From Microvirga sp. KLBC 81 (lineage in GTDB: Bacteria; Pseudomonadota; Alphaproteobacteria; Rhizobiales; Beijerinckiaceae), in contig NZ_QDAH01000017.1 in assembly GCF_003075415.1 (NCBI RefSeq), positions 18,740 through 82,739 on the forward strand: DNA of 64,000 nucleotides, written 5' to 3'. Positions 27,086-36,598 of this stretch are shown one piece after another. Positions within the stretch are counted from its first letter, which is position 1. Each line of letters starts with the position of its first letter. Position numbers and translations under genes: made by a program. Under the pieces are notes generated by a model. That model did not search any database and was not told the origin of the DNA. It saw only the letters and a program-made list of their open reading frames with translations.

Positions 27086-29062
27086 ATGTTTGTGCCTTCA
27101 TGCCGCAAGCTCGCGGCATCCGTGTCTTTTTTCGCCCTCTCGCTGGGCGCCGTCCACGCTCAAACCTTCACCAAACCGGCGCCTGCCCCTGACTTTGTCG
27201 TCACGGCTACGCGCTCACCGCTCGCGATCTCGCGGGCCGGCAGCGCGATTTCCGTGATCACAGCCGAGGAGATCGAAAAGGAATCGCTGACGAGCCCCTC
27301 AGAGGTGCTGCGCCGCGTTCCGGGTGTGACGGTCACCGAGACCGGTGGTCCAGGCAGCACGACGACTGTGCGCCTGCGCGGCGCCGAATCCGGCCAGACG
27401 CTTGTCCTCATCGACGGCATCCGCGTGAACGATCCCTCGACGGATTCCGGCGAGTTCGACTTCTCGAACCTCGCCGCCGTCGATATCGAGCGCATCGAGG
27501 TTTTGCGCGGTCCGCAATCCGCTATCTATGGCTCCGATGCCATGGGTGGCGTGATCAACATCATCACCCGCAAGGGCAAGGGCGCACCGCGCGTCAGCGT
27601 CGACGTCGGAGGGGGAAGCTATGGCACGAAGGCCGGGCGTGCTTCGGTCTCCGGCAGCGACGGCCCCGTGTCCTACGCCTTCTCAACCACCGGCTTCGAT
27701 ACCGCCGGCTTCTCCCGCTACGGCTATCGCATCGGCCGCATCGAGGACGCCCTCTCCTCTCCTCTTGAGCCTGACAGCGCGCAACGTCTCGGCGCGGCAG
27801 GCCGCGTCTCGGTTGCCATTTCGCCGGATGTTGAATTCGAGGTCGGTGGCTATGGGAGCTACAACAGGGCGCAGATCGATAACGGCGCATCGTCCTTCGA
27901 ATTTCTGCCCGATGCGCCCTCTCAGACCCAGCAGCGTTTGTACGAGGGCCATTCGCGCCTGACGATCAATGCCTTCGACGGCATTCTCAAGAACACGTTC
28001 CTCGTGTCCGGCAGCCGCACGGATCGTGACTACCGTCTTGTGGGAATCTCATCATTCTCCGGCTTCTACTGGAACAATTACGGTTACCAGGGCGACCGCT
28101 TGTCGGCGGAGTATCAGGGTGATCTGAAGCTCGACACTTACGGACTTCTCACCTTCGGGGCGAAGGCCGAGCAGGAAAATCTGATCTCCACGTCACGCAG
28201 CGTTCTTCCCTTCGCAACTCCGGAGAATGAAGACATCGATGCATCGCAGACCACACGATCGATCTACGCGCTTCATCAGTTCAGCCTCTTCGAAAACCTG
28301 CATCTGTCGCTCGGCGGCCGCATCGACGACATCGAGGATGGCGACACCTTCGGCACGTGGCGCGCAACGGCGGCTTATGAAATTCCGAGTTCCGGTACCA
28401 AGCTGCGCGCCAGCGTCGGCACGGGCGCAAAGGCTCCAACCCTGTACCAGAAGTTCGACCCGTTCTCGGGCACCGCAGACCTTGAGTCCGAGCGCTCCAT
28501 CGGTTTCGACGTCGGCATCGATCAGCGCCTCGCTGATGACCGCGTGCTCCTCTCGGCCACGTTCTTCGCCAATCGTTTCCGTAATCTGATCGCGTTCGGC
28601 ACGGCGGATACTTGCCGGCCGGATCAGTTCTTTGGTTGCTTCATCAACGTGAACCGGGCGCGCACCAGCGGCATCGAGCTCTCGGCCGATGTGGATGTCG
28701 TTCCCACCTGGCTTCGCGTGAAGGCAAGCTACACGTATCTGGAGGCGTTCGACGAAGAGTCGGACCTGCGCCTTGCACGCCGTCCGGAGAACCAGGGCCG
28801 TCTCGGCTTTGCGATCACACCCCTGCCGGGCCTATCCATCGAGCCGTCTGTCGTGTTCGTGGGCAGCCGCTTCTCCTCGCCTGGCGAGTTGAACGAGCTT
28901 GCACCCTACGCCCGCTTCGATGTTTATGCCGATTACAAGATCAATGACACCTTCAGCATCTATGCCCGCGCGGAAAACCTGACAGATGCGGATTATCAGG
29001 AGGTGTACGATTACGGTACAGCAGGCCGCTCCTTCTACGCTGGCCTGCGTGCAACTTGGTAG
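27086..29062 (+). CDS. btuB: TonB-dependent cobalamin receptor BtuB
   Basis: 658 residues; AGGAGG precedes ATG. Signal peptide to about residue 25 (SLGAVHAQ), TonB box near PDFVVTATRSP, plug domain (VLRRVPGVTVTETGGPGSTT, VLIDGIRVNDP, IEVLRGPQSAIYGSDAMGGV), then a 22-strand barrel ending in the aromatic residue of YAGLRATW. It imports cobalamin across the outer membrane using TonB. Control by the riboswitch just upstream is the strongest evidence for the substrate. Confidence 0.93.
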   Translation: MFVPSCRKLAASVSFFALSLGAVHAQTFTKPAPAPDFVVTATRSPLAISRAGSAISVITAEEIEKESLTSPSEVLRRVPGVTVTETGGPGSTTTVRLRGAESGQTLVLIDGIRVNDPSTDSGEFDFSNLAAVDIERIEVLRGPQSAIYGSDAMGGVINIITRKGKGAPRVSVDVGGGSYGTKAGRASVSGSDGPVSYAFSTTGFDTAGFSRYGYRIGRIEDALSSPLEPDSAQRLGAAGRVSVAISPDVEFEVGGYGSYNRAQIDNGASSFEFLPDAPSQTQQRLYEGHSRLTINAFDGILKNTFLVSGSRTDRDYRLVGISSFSGFYWNNYGYQGDRLSAEYQGDLKLDTYGLLTFGAKAEQENLISTSRSVLPFATPENEDIDASQTTRSIYALHQFSLFENLHLSLGGRIDDIEDGDTFGTWRATAAYEIPSSGTKLRASVGTGAKAPTLYQKFDPFSGTADLESERSIGFDVGIDQRLADDRVLLSATFFANRFRNLIAFGTADTCRPDQFFGCFINVNRARTSGIELSADVDVVPTWLRVKASYTYLEAFDEESDLRLARRPENQGRLGFAITPLPGLSIEPSVVFVGSRFSSPGELNELAPYARFDVYADYKINDTFSIYARAENLTDADYQEVYDYGTAGRSFYAGLRATW

Positions 29063-29093
29063 CGGTCGCGACGATCATGCTCATATGAATTGC

Positions 29094-29130
29094 AAAGGTC
29101 AGGTGCTACAGCACCTGACCTTTTCTTTTT
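29094..29130 (+). terminator. Intrinsic terminator after btuB
   Basis: AAAGGTCAGGTGC pairs perfectly with GCACCTGACCTTT around TACA, followed by a T-rich run. The rest of the 29063-29468 gap is the upstream region of the next gene, with no other feature I can support. Confidence 0.9.
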
Positions 29131-29468
29131 GCCGTCTGGAATTGTGACCATTCTGTGCAACCGATGCGGTACAGCGTGATTCTCGGTGGTGCTTTTACCG
29201 GCCTGAATAAGGTAAGGTTCCAATGCGACAACTCGTCCCGCCAAAAGTTGGAACTGACTGAAGAGTTTTAAAAAACGTCCTAAACGCAGGGGCTTACTCT
29301 CCATTCGGACAGGCGACCGTTTGACGCGGTTTTGAAAATTTACCTATGAAAAGGCCAAGCTGACCTATTCTGGACATATCCGCCTAGCACATACTCGGTC
29401 TCGTTAAATCAAGAAGGACTGCGCACCGCCATGGCGGATAAGCAGTCGTTTGAGGGGGACTAGTCCGA

Positions 29469-30566
29469 ATGCGGGTTGTTCTGACAGCGTTTTACCGCGC
29501 ATGCCAGTCATCGTTGTTGCGTCACAAGGGCAAGTATTACTTCAGGCTTCAGCCGCGCAGCGCGCTGAATAGCCTCTCAGCCCTTTGCAGCCGTCAGGCT
29601 TTGCTTGGCATCGTCGCAAGCGCTTCCTTCGGCGCATGCGTTACCGCGAGCCCGATGGCCGCTCCCGCTGAAGCAAGCACATCTCAGAACTCCTCGCCTG
29701 CGCTTGGGTCCACGCCTACGCCGATCATGCTGCCGAGCAGCGATCCATTGGAAAACATTGCTCATATCGAGTCGGCGAAGATCCTCACCTATGCTGAGTT
29801 GCAGGAACTGTTCATCACGACCATGCCGCTCACCAATCCGCCTGCTGCGGAAGGCGACACCGAGGACGATATCGATGTCACGCCTGTCGAGTATCTAGAG
29901 TTCGAGGAAATGCGCGTGCCGCTCTGGATCGTCGACACGATTATGCGCGCGTCCGAAGTCACCGGGGCCGATCCCGTCTACATGATGGCGCTGGCCGATA
30001 AGGAGTCGAGCTTTCTCCCCGGCAACAAGGCATCTACCTCCTCTGCGGTGGGCTTGTTCCAGTTTATCTCGAGCACGTGGCTTGAAGCCGTTCGCTCGTT
30101 CGGCCCCAAGCATGGCCTGATCATGGAAGCGGCAGCCATTGAAAATCAGGGCGGCAAGCTCTCCGTTCCGGATGAGACCAAGCGCGAGTACATCCTAGGC
30201 CTGCGCCGCAATCCTTTCATCTCCGCACTGATGGCTGCGGAAATGATGAAGCGCGACAAGGCTAAGATCGAGGCGCGCCTGGGCCGCAAGCTCAGCCGCT
30301 CCGAGTTCTATCTCTCCCACTTCTTCGGCGTGGACAGCGCCAGCCGGTTCATCGCGCTCGTGGACGACACGCCGAAGAAGAGCGCGGAGAGCGCCTTCCC
30401 GGCTGCGGCGCGGTCGAACAAGTCGCTGTTCTTCGCCAAGAATGGCAAGAAGACGCGCGAGCTCACCGTGTCGGAAGTCTATGAGAAAATCGACACGATG
30501 ATCGACAAGCGGCTGAACCGCTATGAGGACGTCTCGTCCCGGATGACGGCAGACGCAACGTTCTGA
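29469..30566 (+). CDS. Lytic transglycosylase (SLT domain) protein
   Basis: 365 residues. A hydrophobic segment with ASASFGACVTAS near 50-60 may be a lipoprotein or export signal after a long N-terminus. The SLT core is at about 165-290: MMALADKESSFLPGNKAS carries the catalytic Glu, SSAVGLFQFISSTWLEAV the second motif, and FYLSHFFGVDSASRFI the last. Such enzymes cleave murein to anhydro-muropeptides in the periplasm. The low-complexity region 60-130 is probably a spacer. Its end overlaps the end of the convergent MFS gene by 46 bp. Confidence 0.8.
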   Translation: MRVVLTAFYRACQSSLLRHKGKYYFRLQPRSALNSLSALCSRQALLGIVASASFGACVTASPMAAPAEASTSQNSSPALGSTPTPIMLPSSDPLENIAHIESAKILTYAELQELFITTMPLTNPPAAEGDTEDDIDVTPVEYLEFEEMRVPLWIVDTIMRASEVTGADPVYMMALADKESSFLPGNKASTSSAVGLFQFISSTWLEAVRSFGPKHGLIMEAAAIENQGGKLSVPDETKREYILGLRRNPFISALMAAEMMKRDKAKIEARLGRKLSRSEFYLSHFFGVDSASRFIALVDDTPKKSAESAFPAAARSNKSLFFAKNGKKTRELTVSEVYEKIDTMIDKRLNRYEDVSSRMTADATF

Positions 30567-31810
30567 TCTGGCTGTTTCCTGTCATCCGCGGCCTTCTCCG
30601 CAAGGGCGACCACGGCAGGAGCGGCCGAACTGGTAGGCGCGATGGTCACGAACTCGCCCTTGGGTGCGCGCTGAACCTGCACAATGCGCAGGATGATGAA
30701 AGCGGCAAGGCCCAGAGAGGCAAGCGCCGAAAAGATGAAGAGACCCTTCGGACCAAGGAGCTCCATGGCCCCTGCACCGAACAAGGGGCCGATCGTAACG
30801 CCGACGGCCCACGCGAAAAGAAGCGTCCCGACCGTCGACACGATGCGGCCAGGATCGACGATATCGCAGGCGTGGGCCACGCAGACCGAGTAGATACAGA
30901 GAGCCAAGCCGCCCCAGGCAGCGAAGCTCCAGAGGATCGTCTGCGGCGCAGCTTGCCCGCTCGCAACCAGGATGAGGATCGAGATCAGGCTCGTTCCCGC
31001 AGCCAGTCCCGCGATGATATAGCGGCGGTCCACCCTGTCCGACAGCCAGCCAAGCGGCCATTGCATCACGAGACTTCCCGCCTGCAATGCGAAGAGCAGC
31101 GCAGCCGCTGCCCCCTGGCTCATGCCGATGCTCACGCCGAACACGGGCGTGATGGCGATCACCGGGCCATTGACGAGGCCGACGACGAATGATCCGACAA
31201 CCGCCGAGGGCGCGGCAGTGAAAAGGCCTCTCACGTCGATCTTCACGTTCAAGGGCGCAGGCGGCTCCTTCGTGGTCGTCGCTGAGATGGGAAGCAGCGA
31301 GAGCGACATCACTGCGCTGATCGCCATGAACAGCCCATCGGTCCTGATATCACCGAAGCCAATCCCGAGCGGCGACAGCATGAGCGCCACTTTCGTCGAG
31401 ATCATATAGATCGACAAAAACCGTCCGCGGTGACTCGATGTGGCGCGGGCGCTGATCCAGCCATCGGTCACGGTAAAGATGCAGGCGAGCGTCACGCCCG
31501 TCAGTCCGCGCAGCAGAACCCACACCAGAGTAGTGTGTGCTTGCGTCATCGCCAGCACGAGCACCGCCGCCATGACCGCCAAGCTCGCGAAGGCACGGAT
31601 ATAGCCGACGTGACGGATGAAGGAGGGAGCCAGGAAGCAGCCGGTCGAGAAACCGAGGCCATAGGCCGCCGCGACGATACCGATAGCGGTGACGGAGAGG
31701 CCCTCGGCCTGCATGCGCAGCGGCATCAAGACCTGGAGCAGGCCATTGCCGGCCTGCAACAGGGTGGTTGCGGCCGTCACGGACCAGATAAGAGCGAGAG
31801 AGGAATTCAC
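30521..31810 (-). CDS. MFS transporter, YcaD-like
   Basis: 429 residues, GTG start, 12 predicted helices. MFS features include LRGLTGVTLACIFTVTDGWI near 85-105 and the mid-loop WPLGWLSDRVDRRYIIAG (motif A copy). The sequence ISARATSSHRGRFLSIYMI is typical of the YcaD/major-facilitator subgroup of rhizobia. The transported compound cannot be predicted. Confidence 0.8.
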   Translation of the reverse strand: MNSSLALIWSVTAATTLLQAGNGLLQVLMPLRMQAEGLSVTAIGIVAAAYGLGFSTGCFLAPSFIRHVGYIRAFASLAVMAAVLVLAMTQAHTTLVWVLLRGLTGVTLACIFTVTDGWISARATSSHRGRFLSIYMISTKVALMLSPLGIGFGDIRTDGLFMAISAVMSLSLLPISATTTKEPPAPLNVKIDVRGLFTAAPSAVVGSFVVGLVNGPVIAITPVFGVSIGMSQGAAAALLFALQAGSLVMQWPLGWLSDRVDRRYIIAGLAAGTSLISILILVASGQAAPQTILWSFAAWGGLALCIYSVCVAHACDIVDPGRIVSTVGTLLFAWAVGVTIGPLFGAGAMELLGPKGLFIFSALASLGLAAFIILRIVQVQRAPKGEFVTIAPTSSAAPAVVALAEKAADDRKQPDQNVASAVIRDETSS

Positions 31811-31942
31811 GGATTCACGCGAGGAATGGCGGCAGCGTCCGCCGCACTCGCGAAATAGAGAGCAGACGTCCTACCAGATCAAGCCCGATCCGCTCTGCAT
31901 CGATCCTTCTTCAAAAAGTTTCATGCAATCGATTAGCCCGGC

Positions 31943-32185
31943 TTATTGATGCGATGCCTCCTTGGAGAAAGAAGCGAACAGATAGAAGCCATTGAAACGG
32001 ACGCCGGTCATGGCAGCCTGCCGGTCGAAACCGAGAGGAGCATCGTCCTTGTCGAGGCGTCCGCCGAACTGCCATTGCGGGCCGGTCACGAAGGCAGGAA
32101 CCGAGCGCTCCTCCGGAACCGCACAGACGAGGCCGTCCTGCTTCGTGCTGCGGAACAAGTTGTAAGCGTACATTCCCTCCTCCAT
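31943..32185 (-). CDS. Small conserved hypothetical protein
   Basis: 80 residues starting MEEGMYAYNLFRSTKQDGLV, with TTGAGG five bases before the ATG at 32185; longer starts (32191, 32203, 32341) are possible but the extension looks random. PEERSVPAFVTGPQWQFGGR and GVRFNGFYLFASF give it a genuine protein character, and similar short proteins occur in related genomes (from memory). No motif tells its function. Confidence 0.55.
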   Translation of the reverse strand: MEEGMYAYNLFRSTKQDGLVCAVPEERSVPAFVTGPQWQFGGRLDKDDAPLGFDRQAAMTGVRFNGFYLFASFSKEASHQ

Positions 32186-32361
32186 CGTCATCCTCAAAGC
32201 CATCTCGTCGCGTTGCGAATCGCAATGTGCCGAAGAACCATGACGGGAGTGTGATATTGCAGCGCAACAATAACAGGAATGTTCAGATCCTTGCTGAGAC
32301 GCTGTTGCGCCCGGCAAAGAGTTGGGACAGCCTGATCGCAACCTGAGAAGAGTGAAAGTCC

Positions 32362-33267
32362 ATGCGTGTCATCGTCATCGGCAAGGAGGGACAGGTCGCC
32401 CGCGCTTTGGCGGAGCGTGCTCCCACGCATGGCGCGAAGGCCGTTCTACTCGGACGCCCCAGGCTGGACCTCGCTGACCCATCCGGCATCGAGGATATTC
32501 TTGAGGATATGCGTGGTGACCTGATCGTGAATGCAGCGGCTTATACGGCTGTCGATCAGGCAGAGGCTGAGCCCGAACTGGCCGACGCGATCAACGGCAT
32601 CGGCGCGGGAGTGGTTGCCGGGGCAGCCTCGTCCCTGCAGGTCCCACTCATCCATCTCTCCACGGATTATGTGTTCGACGGCAACCTCGACCGCCCCTAC
32701 CGGGAGGATGACGCCGTTGATCCTCTGGGAGCTTATGGCCGGTCGAAGCTGCTTGGCGAAGAGGCCGTTGCCGCCGAGACCGGAGATCATGCGATCCTGC
32801 GGACCGCCTGGGTCTACAGCCCCTTCGGCAAGAACTTCGTGAAGACGATGCTGCGTCTCGCCAAGGATCGGGCGGAAATCGGCGTCGTTGCCGACCAGTT
32901 CGGCTCTCCCACAAGCGCCCTTGACATAGCCGACGGCATCTTCGCAGTTGCCAAGAACCTGTTGGATAGACCGCAAGACCGCACCCTGCGGGGCGTCTTC
33001 CATATGACGGGGACAGGATTCGCGAGCTGGGCCAGGTTCGCATCCGAGATCTTCACTCTGTCAGCCCAGCTTGGTGGGCCCAGCGCCAGGGTTCGCCCCA
33101 TCACGACAGCGGATTATCCAACCCCTGCCAAGCGGCCTGCCAATTCACGGCTGGACTGCACGAAGCTTGAAACGATCCATGGGGTTAAGCTTCCCTCCTG
33201 GCAGGTTTCCCTGGCATCTTGCATCGAGCGGCTCATTGCGGAAATGCGGGAGAGCGGCATCTCCTGA
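32362..33267 (+). CDS. rmlD: dTDP-4-dehydrorhamnose reductase-like protein
   Basis: 301 residues, SDR fold of the RmlD group: nucleotide motif VIGKEGQVARAL at the N-terminus, NAAAYTAVDQAE, HLSTDYVFDG, and the YGRSKLLGEE catalytic Tyr/Lys pair (about 128-132). It makes dTDP-L-rhamnose from the 4-keto sugar with NAD(P)H. The usual partners rmlA, rmlB and rmlC are not in the window, so it is an isolated copy. Confidence 0.85.
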   Translation: MRVIVIGKEGQVARALAERAPTHGAKAVLLGRPRLDLADPSGIEDILEDMRGDLIVNAAAYTAVDQAEAEPELADAINGIGAGVVAGAASSLQVPLIHLSTDYVFDGNLDRPYREDDAVDPLGAYGRSKLLGEEAVAAETGDHAILRTAWVYSPFGKNFVKTMLRLAKDRAEIGVVADQFGSPTSALDIADGIFAVAKNLLDRPQDRTLRGVFHMTGTGFASWARFASEIFTLSAQLGGPSARVRPITTADYPTPAKRPANSRLDCTKLETIHGVKLPSWQVSLASCIERLIAEMRESGIS

Positions 33268-33309
33268 GGCGAGTTGGGCCGAGCAGACATTTTTCTCCAG
33301 ATAAAACGA

Positions 33310-33338
33310 TTGTTCTTTTTAAAGAACAAACTTAGTAT
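33310..33338 (+). promoter_or_regulatory. Promoter with an overlapping palindrome before metZ
   Basis: -35 TTGTTC (33310) and -10 TAGTAT (33333) are 17 bp apart. TTGTTCTTT-TT-AAAGAACAA (33310-33329) is a perfect inverted repeat covering the -35 and spacer, as expected for a repressor operator. The -10 ends 6 bp before the metZ ATG. Confidence 0.55.
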
Positions 33339-33344
33339 CAATCC

Positions 33345-34535
33345 ATGACGACGCATCCCGATCCCGATTACCGCCTGGAAACCCGCCTCGTTCACGAGGG
33401 CCAGCAACGCACGCCCTTTGGCGAGACGTCCGAAGCTCTCTTCATGACGCAGGGCTTCATCTATGAGAGCGCGGAGAGCGCCGAACGGCGGTTCCTCAAC
33501 GAGGAGCCGGGTTACAGCTACAGCCGCTATTCCAACCCGACCATCGACATGTTCGAGCAGCGCATGGCCTCGCTTGAGGGCGCTGAAGCCGCCCGCGCGA
33601 CGGCGAGCGGCATGGCGGCAGTGACGGCCGCCATGGTGAGCCAGGTTCAGGCAGGAGACCATGTGGTGGCCGCACGCGGCCTCTTCGGATCCTGTCGATG
33701 GGTGGTCGAGGATCTCCTGCCCCGCTTCGGCGTGGGCTGCACTTTGGTGGATGGCATGGACCTCGACGCCTGGCGCAAGGCTGTCCGGCCCGAGACGAAG
33801 GCTTTTCTCCTGGAGACTCCTTCCAATCCTAGTCTCCAGATCATCGATATCGCCGCCGTCGCCAAGATCGCCCATGAGTCCGGAGCGACGCTTACTGTTG
33901 ACAATGTCTTTGCGACACCCCTCTACCAGAAGCCTCTCGCACTGGGCGCCGATTGCGTCGTCTATTCCGCGACGAAGCACATCGATGGCCAGGGCCGATG
34001 TCTCGGCGGTGTCATCCTAAGCTCCACTGAATTCATTGAGAACAAGGTGCAGCAGTTCCTGCGCATGACGGGACCCTCTATCTCGCCCTTCAACGCGTGG
34101 GTTCTCCTGAAAGGTCTCGAGACCCTCTCCCTGCGGGTAGAGCGACAGACCGCGAATGCAGGCTTCCTCGCCGACGCTCTGCACACTCACCCCAAGCTCG
34201 GGAACCTCACCTATCCTGGCCGCGCCGATCATCCGCAGGCCGAACTGATCCGCCGTCAGATGAGCGGCGGCTCTACCATCATCGCGCTGGACGTAAAGGG
34301 CGGGAAGGAAGCCGCATTCCGCTTCATGAACGCGCTGCGGCTCATCCGTATCTCGAACAATCTCGGCGACGCAAAAAGCCTCGTCACGCATCCGTCGACC
34401 ACCACCCACCAGCGCTTCGCGCCGGAGCTGCGCGCGGACATGGGGATCTCCGACGGCCTCGTCCGCCTGTCGGTCGGCCTGGAGCATCGCGAGGACCTGC
34501 TGGCCGATCTCGTGAATGCGCTCGAGCAGGCGTGA
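33345..34535 (+). CDS. metZ: O-succinylhomoserine sulfhydrylase
   Basis: 396 residues. Cys/Met-metabolism PLP family: YSRYSNPTIDMFEQRMASLEG, GMAAVTAAM, DNVFATPLYQKPL, and the PLP lysine in VVYSATKHIDGQGR (about 209). It makes homocysteine from O-succinylhomoserine and sulfide in methionine synthesis. There is no ribosome site in the short upstream stretch, and the -10 box nearly touches the ATG, so a leaderless mRNA is likely. MetB/MetC-type lyases are relatives, but this sequence matches rhizobial MetZ best. Confidence 0.9.
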   Translation: MTTHPDPDYRLETRLVHEGQQRTPFGETSEALFMTQGFIYESAESAERRFLNEEPGYSYSRYSNPTIDMFEQRMASLEGAEAARATASGMAAVTAAMVSQVQAGDHVVAARGLFGSCRWVVEDLLPRFGVGCTLVDGMDLDAWRKAVRPETKAFLLETPSNPSLQIIDIAAVAKIAHESGATLTVDNVFATPLYQKPLALGADCVVYSATKHIDGQGRCLGGVILSSTEFIENKVQQFLRMTGPSISPFNAWVLLKGLETLSLRVERQTANAGFLADALHTHPKLGNLTYPGRADHPQAELIRRQMSGGSTIIALDVKGGKEAAFRFMNALRLIRISNNLGDAKSLVTHPSTTTHQRFAPELRADMGISDGLVRLSVGLEHREDLLADLVNALEQA

Positions 34536-34544
34536 GAGCCGCAT

Positions 34545-35048
34545 TCACGAGAAATTGTTCTGATCCCTGCGCCCAGCCCTGAGCAGTAACCAGCCCCCGA
34601 TCAGCATGGCTGCGCCCCAGGCGAGAAAGCCGAGATCCCAATAGATCCAATGCTCGCGCGCCACGGTCTCGTTGACGTGGTGAATACCCAGGATCTGATG
34701 GCTGATCGTGCCCTCGACCAGATTGAACAGGCCGAAGCCCATCAGGAACGTGCCGAGCAGCATTTTGCTCGACCAGCGGATGTGACTGCGCCGGGCAGCC
34801 CGCCAGAGAATGATGAGCCCTAGGACGACGAATACATAGGTGAGGCTGTGGAAGAGGCCGTCCCAGAAGGTGTTCACCTTGAGGTTCTCGGCACTGTCCG
34901 GCGGATAGCCTGCGCTCGTCACCAAGTGGTGCCATTGCAGGAGCTGGTGGAAAACGATGCCGTCGAAGAAGCCGCCTAGACCGAGGCCGAAAAAGATCCC
35001 GGATGAGAGAGGGAAGTCCTGACTCTTGTCAGCATTGTCCTGCCTCAT
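34545..35048 (-). CDS. DUF2243 membrane protein
   Basis: 167 residues from the ATG at 35048, which has GGGAG upstream. Four helices. The family signature GLGLGGFFDGIVFHQLLQWH at about 20-39 and FNLVEGTISHQILGIHHVNE near 100-120 contain conserved histidines in membrane segments. The role is unknown. It is convergent with metZ, 9 bp apart. Confidence 0.85.
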   Translation of the reverse strand: MRQDNADKSQDFPLSSGIFFGLGLGGFFDGIVFHQLLQWHHLVTSAGYPPDSAENLKVNTFWDGLFHSLTYVFVVLGLIILWRAARRSHIRWSSKMLLGTFLMGFGLFNLVEGTISHQILGIHHVNETVAREHWIYWDLGFLAWGAAMLIGGWLLLRAGRRDQNNFS

Positions 35049-35257
35049 GCCACGTCTCCCTTTCGAGCAGGTTTTCAAACAGCCTACCTCCCAAGGAATA
35101 GATCGCCCGCAGGTTCCGTGTTCAACTCCGCAGACTTCGTGCAGACGGAGCAGCACCGCGCAAAGCCGGACGCTGATCCTCATTCACGACTTTTGTCTAA
35201 ACAATGCCACGGGCACGGCAAGTAAACGCCAAGACCTCTCCCAACTCGCACTTTGTT

Positions 35258-35277
35258 TTCAAGGAGTACCCCTTGAA
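35258..35277. promoter_or_regulatory. Possible operator before the TRAP transporter genes
   Basis: An inverted repeat, TTCAAGG-AGTACC-CCTTGAA, in the 327-bp divergent region between DUF2243 and dctP (35049-35375), about 100 bp upstream of dctP. No regulator gene is adjacent, and nothing else is evident in that region. Confidence 0.3.
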
Positions 35278-35375
35278 GTTCTGGCAAAAATGACACACCC
35301 TTTACTCGGGAATAACGCGCTCCGGCACAAGAAAGCGCGATCCTTCACAACAATCAGGGGGTGAGGGAGGAAGCC

Positions 35376-36509
35376 ATGAAGAAAGGCAAGTCCCCGGAGG
35401 GAAAACTTTCGGGACCGTCTAAACACTCGCGCCGTCGTTTCCTGCAGGTTGCTGGCCTCGGCGCAGCCGCGACCGTCGCATCTCCGCAAGTCTCACGGGC
35501 CCAAACGGCCACCTGGAAGTTTCAGTCCACCTGGCCCAACCGGGATATCTTCCACGAGTTCTGCAACGACTTCGCCAAGCGCGTGAACGACATGTCGGGC
35601 GGGCGCCTGAAGCTCGACGTCCTCGCCTCCGGTGCCGTCGTTCCGGCCTTCCAGTTGCAGGATGCCGTCCATGCCGGCATTCTTGATGGCGGTCATGGGG
35701 TGTCCGGCTACTGGTATGGCAAGAACAAGGCGTTTTCCTTGTTCGGGACACCGCCCTCCTTCGGCTGGAATGCCAATTCTTTCCTGGGCTGGATGAACTA
35801 CGGCGGCGGCTACGAGCTTTATAATGAGCTGCTTCGAACGCTGAAGATCAACGTCGTGGGTTTCCTGACTGGCCCGATGCCGAACCAACCACTCGGCTGG
35901 TTCAAGAACCCGATCACCACTCCGGACCAGATCAGAGGCCTCAAGTACCGCACGATCGGTCTTTCGGCAGACTTGAATCAAGAACTTGGCGCGGCGGTGA
36001 CGATTCTCGCCGGCGGCGAGATCGTGCCGGCTCTGGAGCGTGGCGTGATTGACGGCGCGGAGTTCAACAACCCGTCTTCGGACCTCGTGCTCGGCTTCCC
36101 GGACGTCGCCAAGAACTATATGCTGAAGAGCTATCATCAGGCGAGCGAGACCTTCGAGGTCATCTTCAACAAGACAAAGTTCGATACACTCCCGGCAGAG
36201 CTGAAGGCGATCGTGAAGCATGCCGCCGAAGCCGCTTCGGCCGACATGTCGTGGAAAGCTCTCGACCGCTACTCGAAGGACCTCGAGGCGCTCAAGGCCC
36301 GCGGCGTCAACATTCAGTCGACTCCCGACGTTGTTATGAAGGCGCAGCTCGACGCCTGGAACAAGGTGATCGAAAAGCTCTCATCGGATCCGTTCTTCAA
36401 GAAGGTGATCGACAGTCAGAAAGCCTGGGTGCAGCGTACCTATGCCTACGAGCGAGCGAACGAGCCGTCGCGCGACGTGGCCTACGATCACTTCTTCAAG
36501 ACGACGTAA
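35376..36509 (+). CDS. dctP: TRAP transporter substrate-binding protein, Tat-exported (DctP/TakP-like)
   Basis: 377 residues from the ATG at 35376 (GGGAGGAAG upstream). Tat signal SRRRFLQVAGLGAAATVASP with cleavage near SRAQ. The mature protein starts TWKFQSTWPNRDIFHEFCND and carries the DctP-family segment PDQIRGLKYRTIGLSADLNQ with its ligand-binding Arg. Tat export and the STWP start resemble TakP-like keto-acid or lactate binders. It feeds the DctQM permease encoded next. A hairpin after the gene probably keeps its mRNA more abundant than that of the permeases. Confidence 0.88.
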   Translation: MKKGKSPEGKLSGPSKHSRRRFLQVAGLGAAATVASPQVSRAQTATWKFQSTWPNRDIFHEFCNDFAKRVNDMSGGRLKLDVLASGAVVPAFQLQDAVHAGILDGGHGVSGYWYGKNKAFSLFGTPPSFGWNANSFLGWMNYGGGYELYNELLRTLKINVVGFLTGPMPNQPLGWFKNPITTPDQIRGLKYRTIGLSADLNQELGAAVTILAGGEIVPALERGVIDGAEFNNPSSDLVLGFPDVAKNYMLKSYHQASETFEVIFNKTKFDTLPAELKAIVKHAAEAASADMSWKALDRYSKDLEALKARGVNIQSTPDVVMKAQLDAWNKVIEKLSSDPFFKKVIDSQKAWVQRTYAYERANEPSRDVAYDHFFKTT

Positions 36510-36533
36510 GGCGCAGCGCAAACTTCCAAAGTT

Positions 36534-36560
36534 GAGGACGGCACGATCCGTGCCGTCCTC
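36534..36560 (+). terminator. Stem-loop without T-run between dctP and dctQ
   Basis: GAGGACGGCAC and GTGCCGTCCTC form a perfect 11-bp stem with a GATCC loop. No T tract follows, so it is more likely an mRNA stabiliser or weak attenuator within the operon than a full terminator. Confidence 0.6.
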
Positions 36561-36598
36561 ACAGCTCGTCCCATACGCTCTCTGAGAAGGGCTTTTGC

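Noticed and set aside
33268..33344. SAM-II riboswitch before metZ
   Set aside because: The promoter leaves no room for a leader, and the pseudoknot core is not seen.
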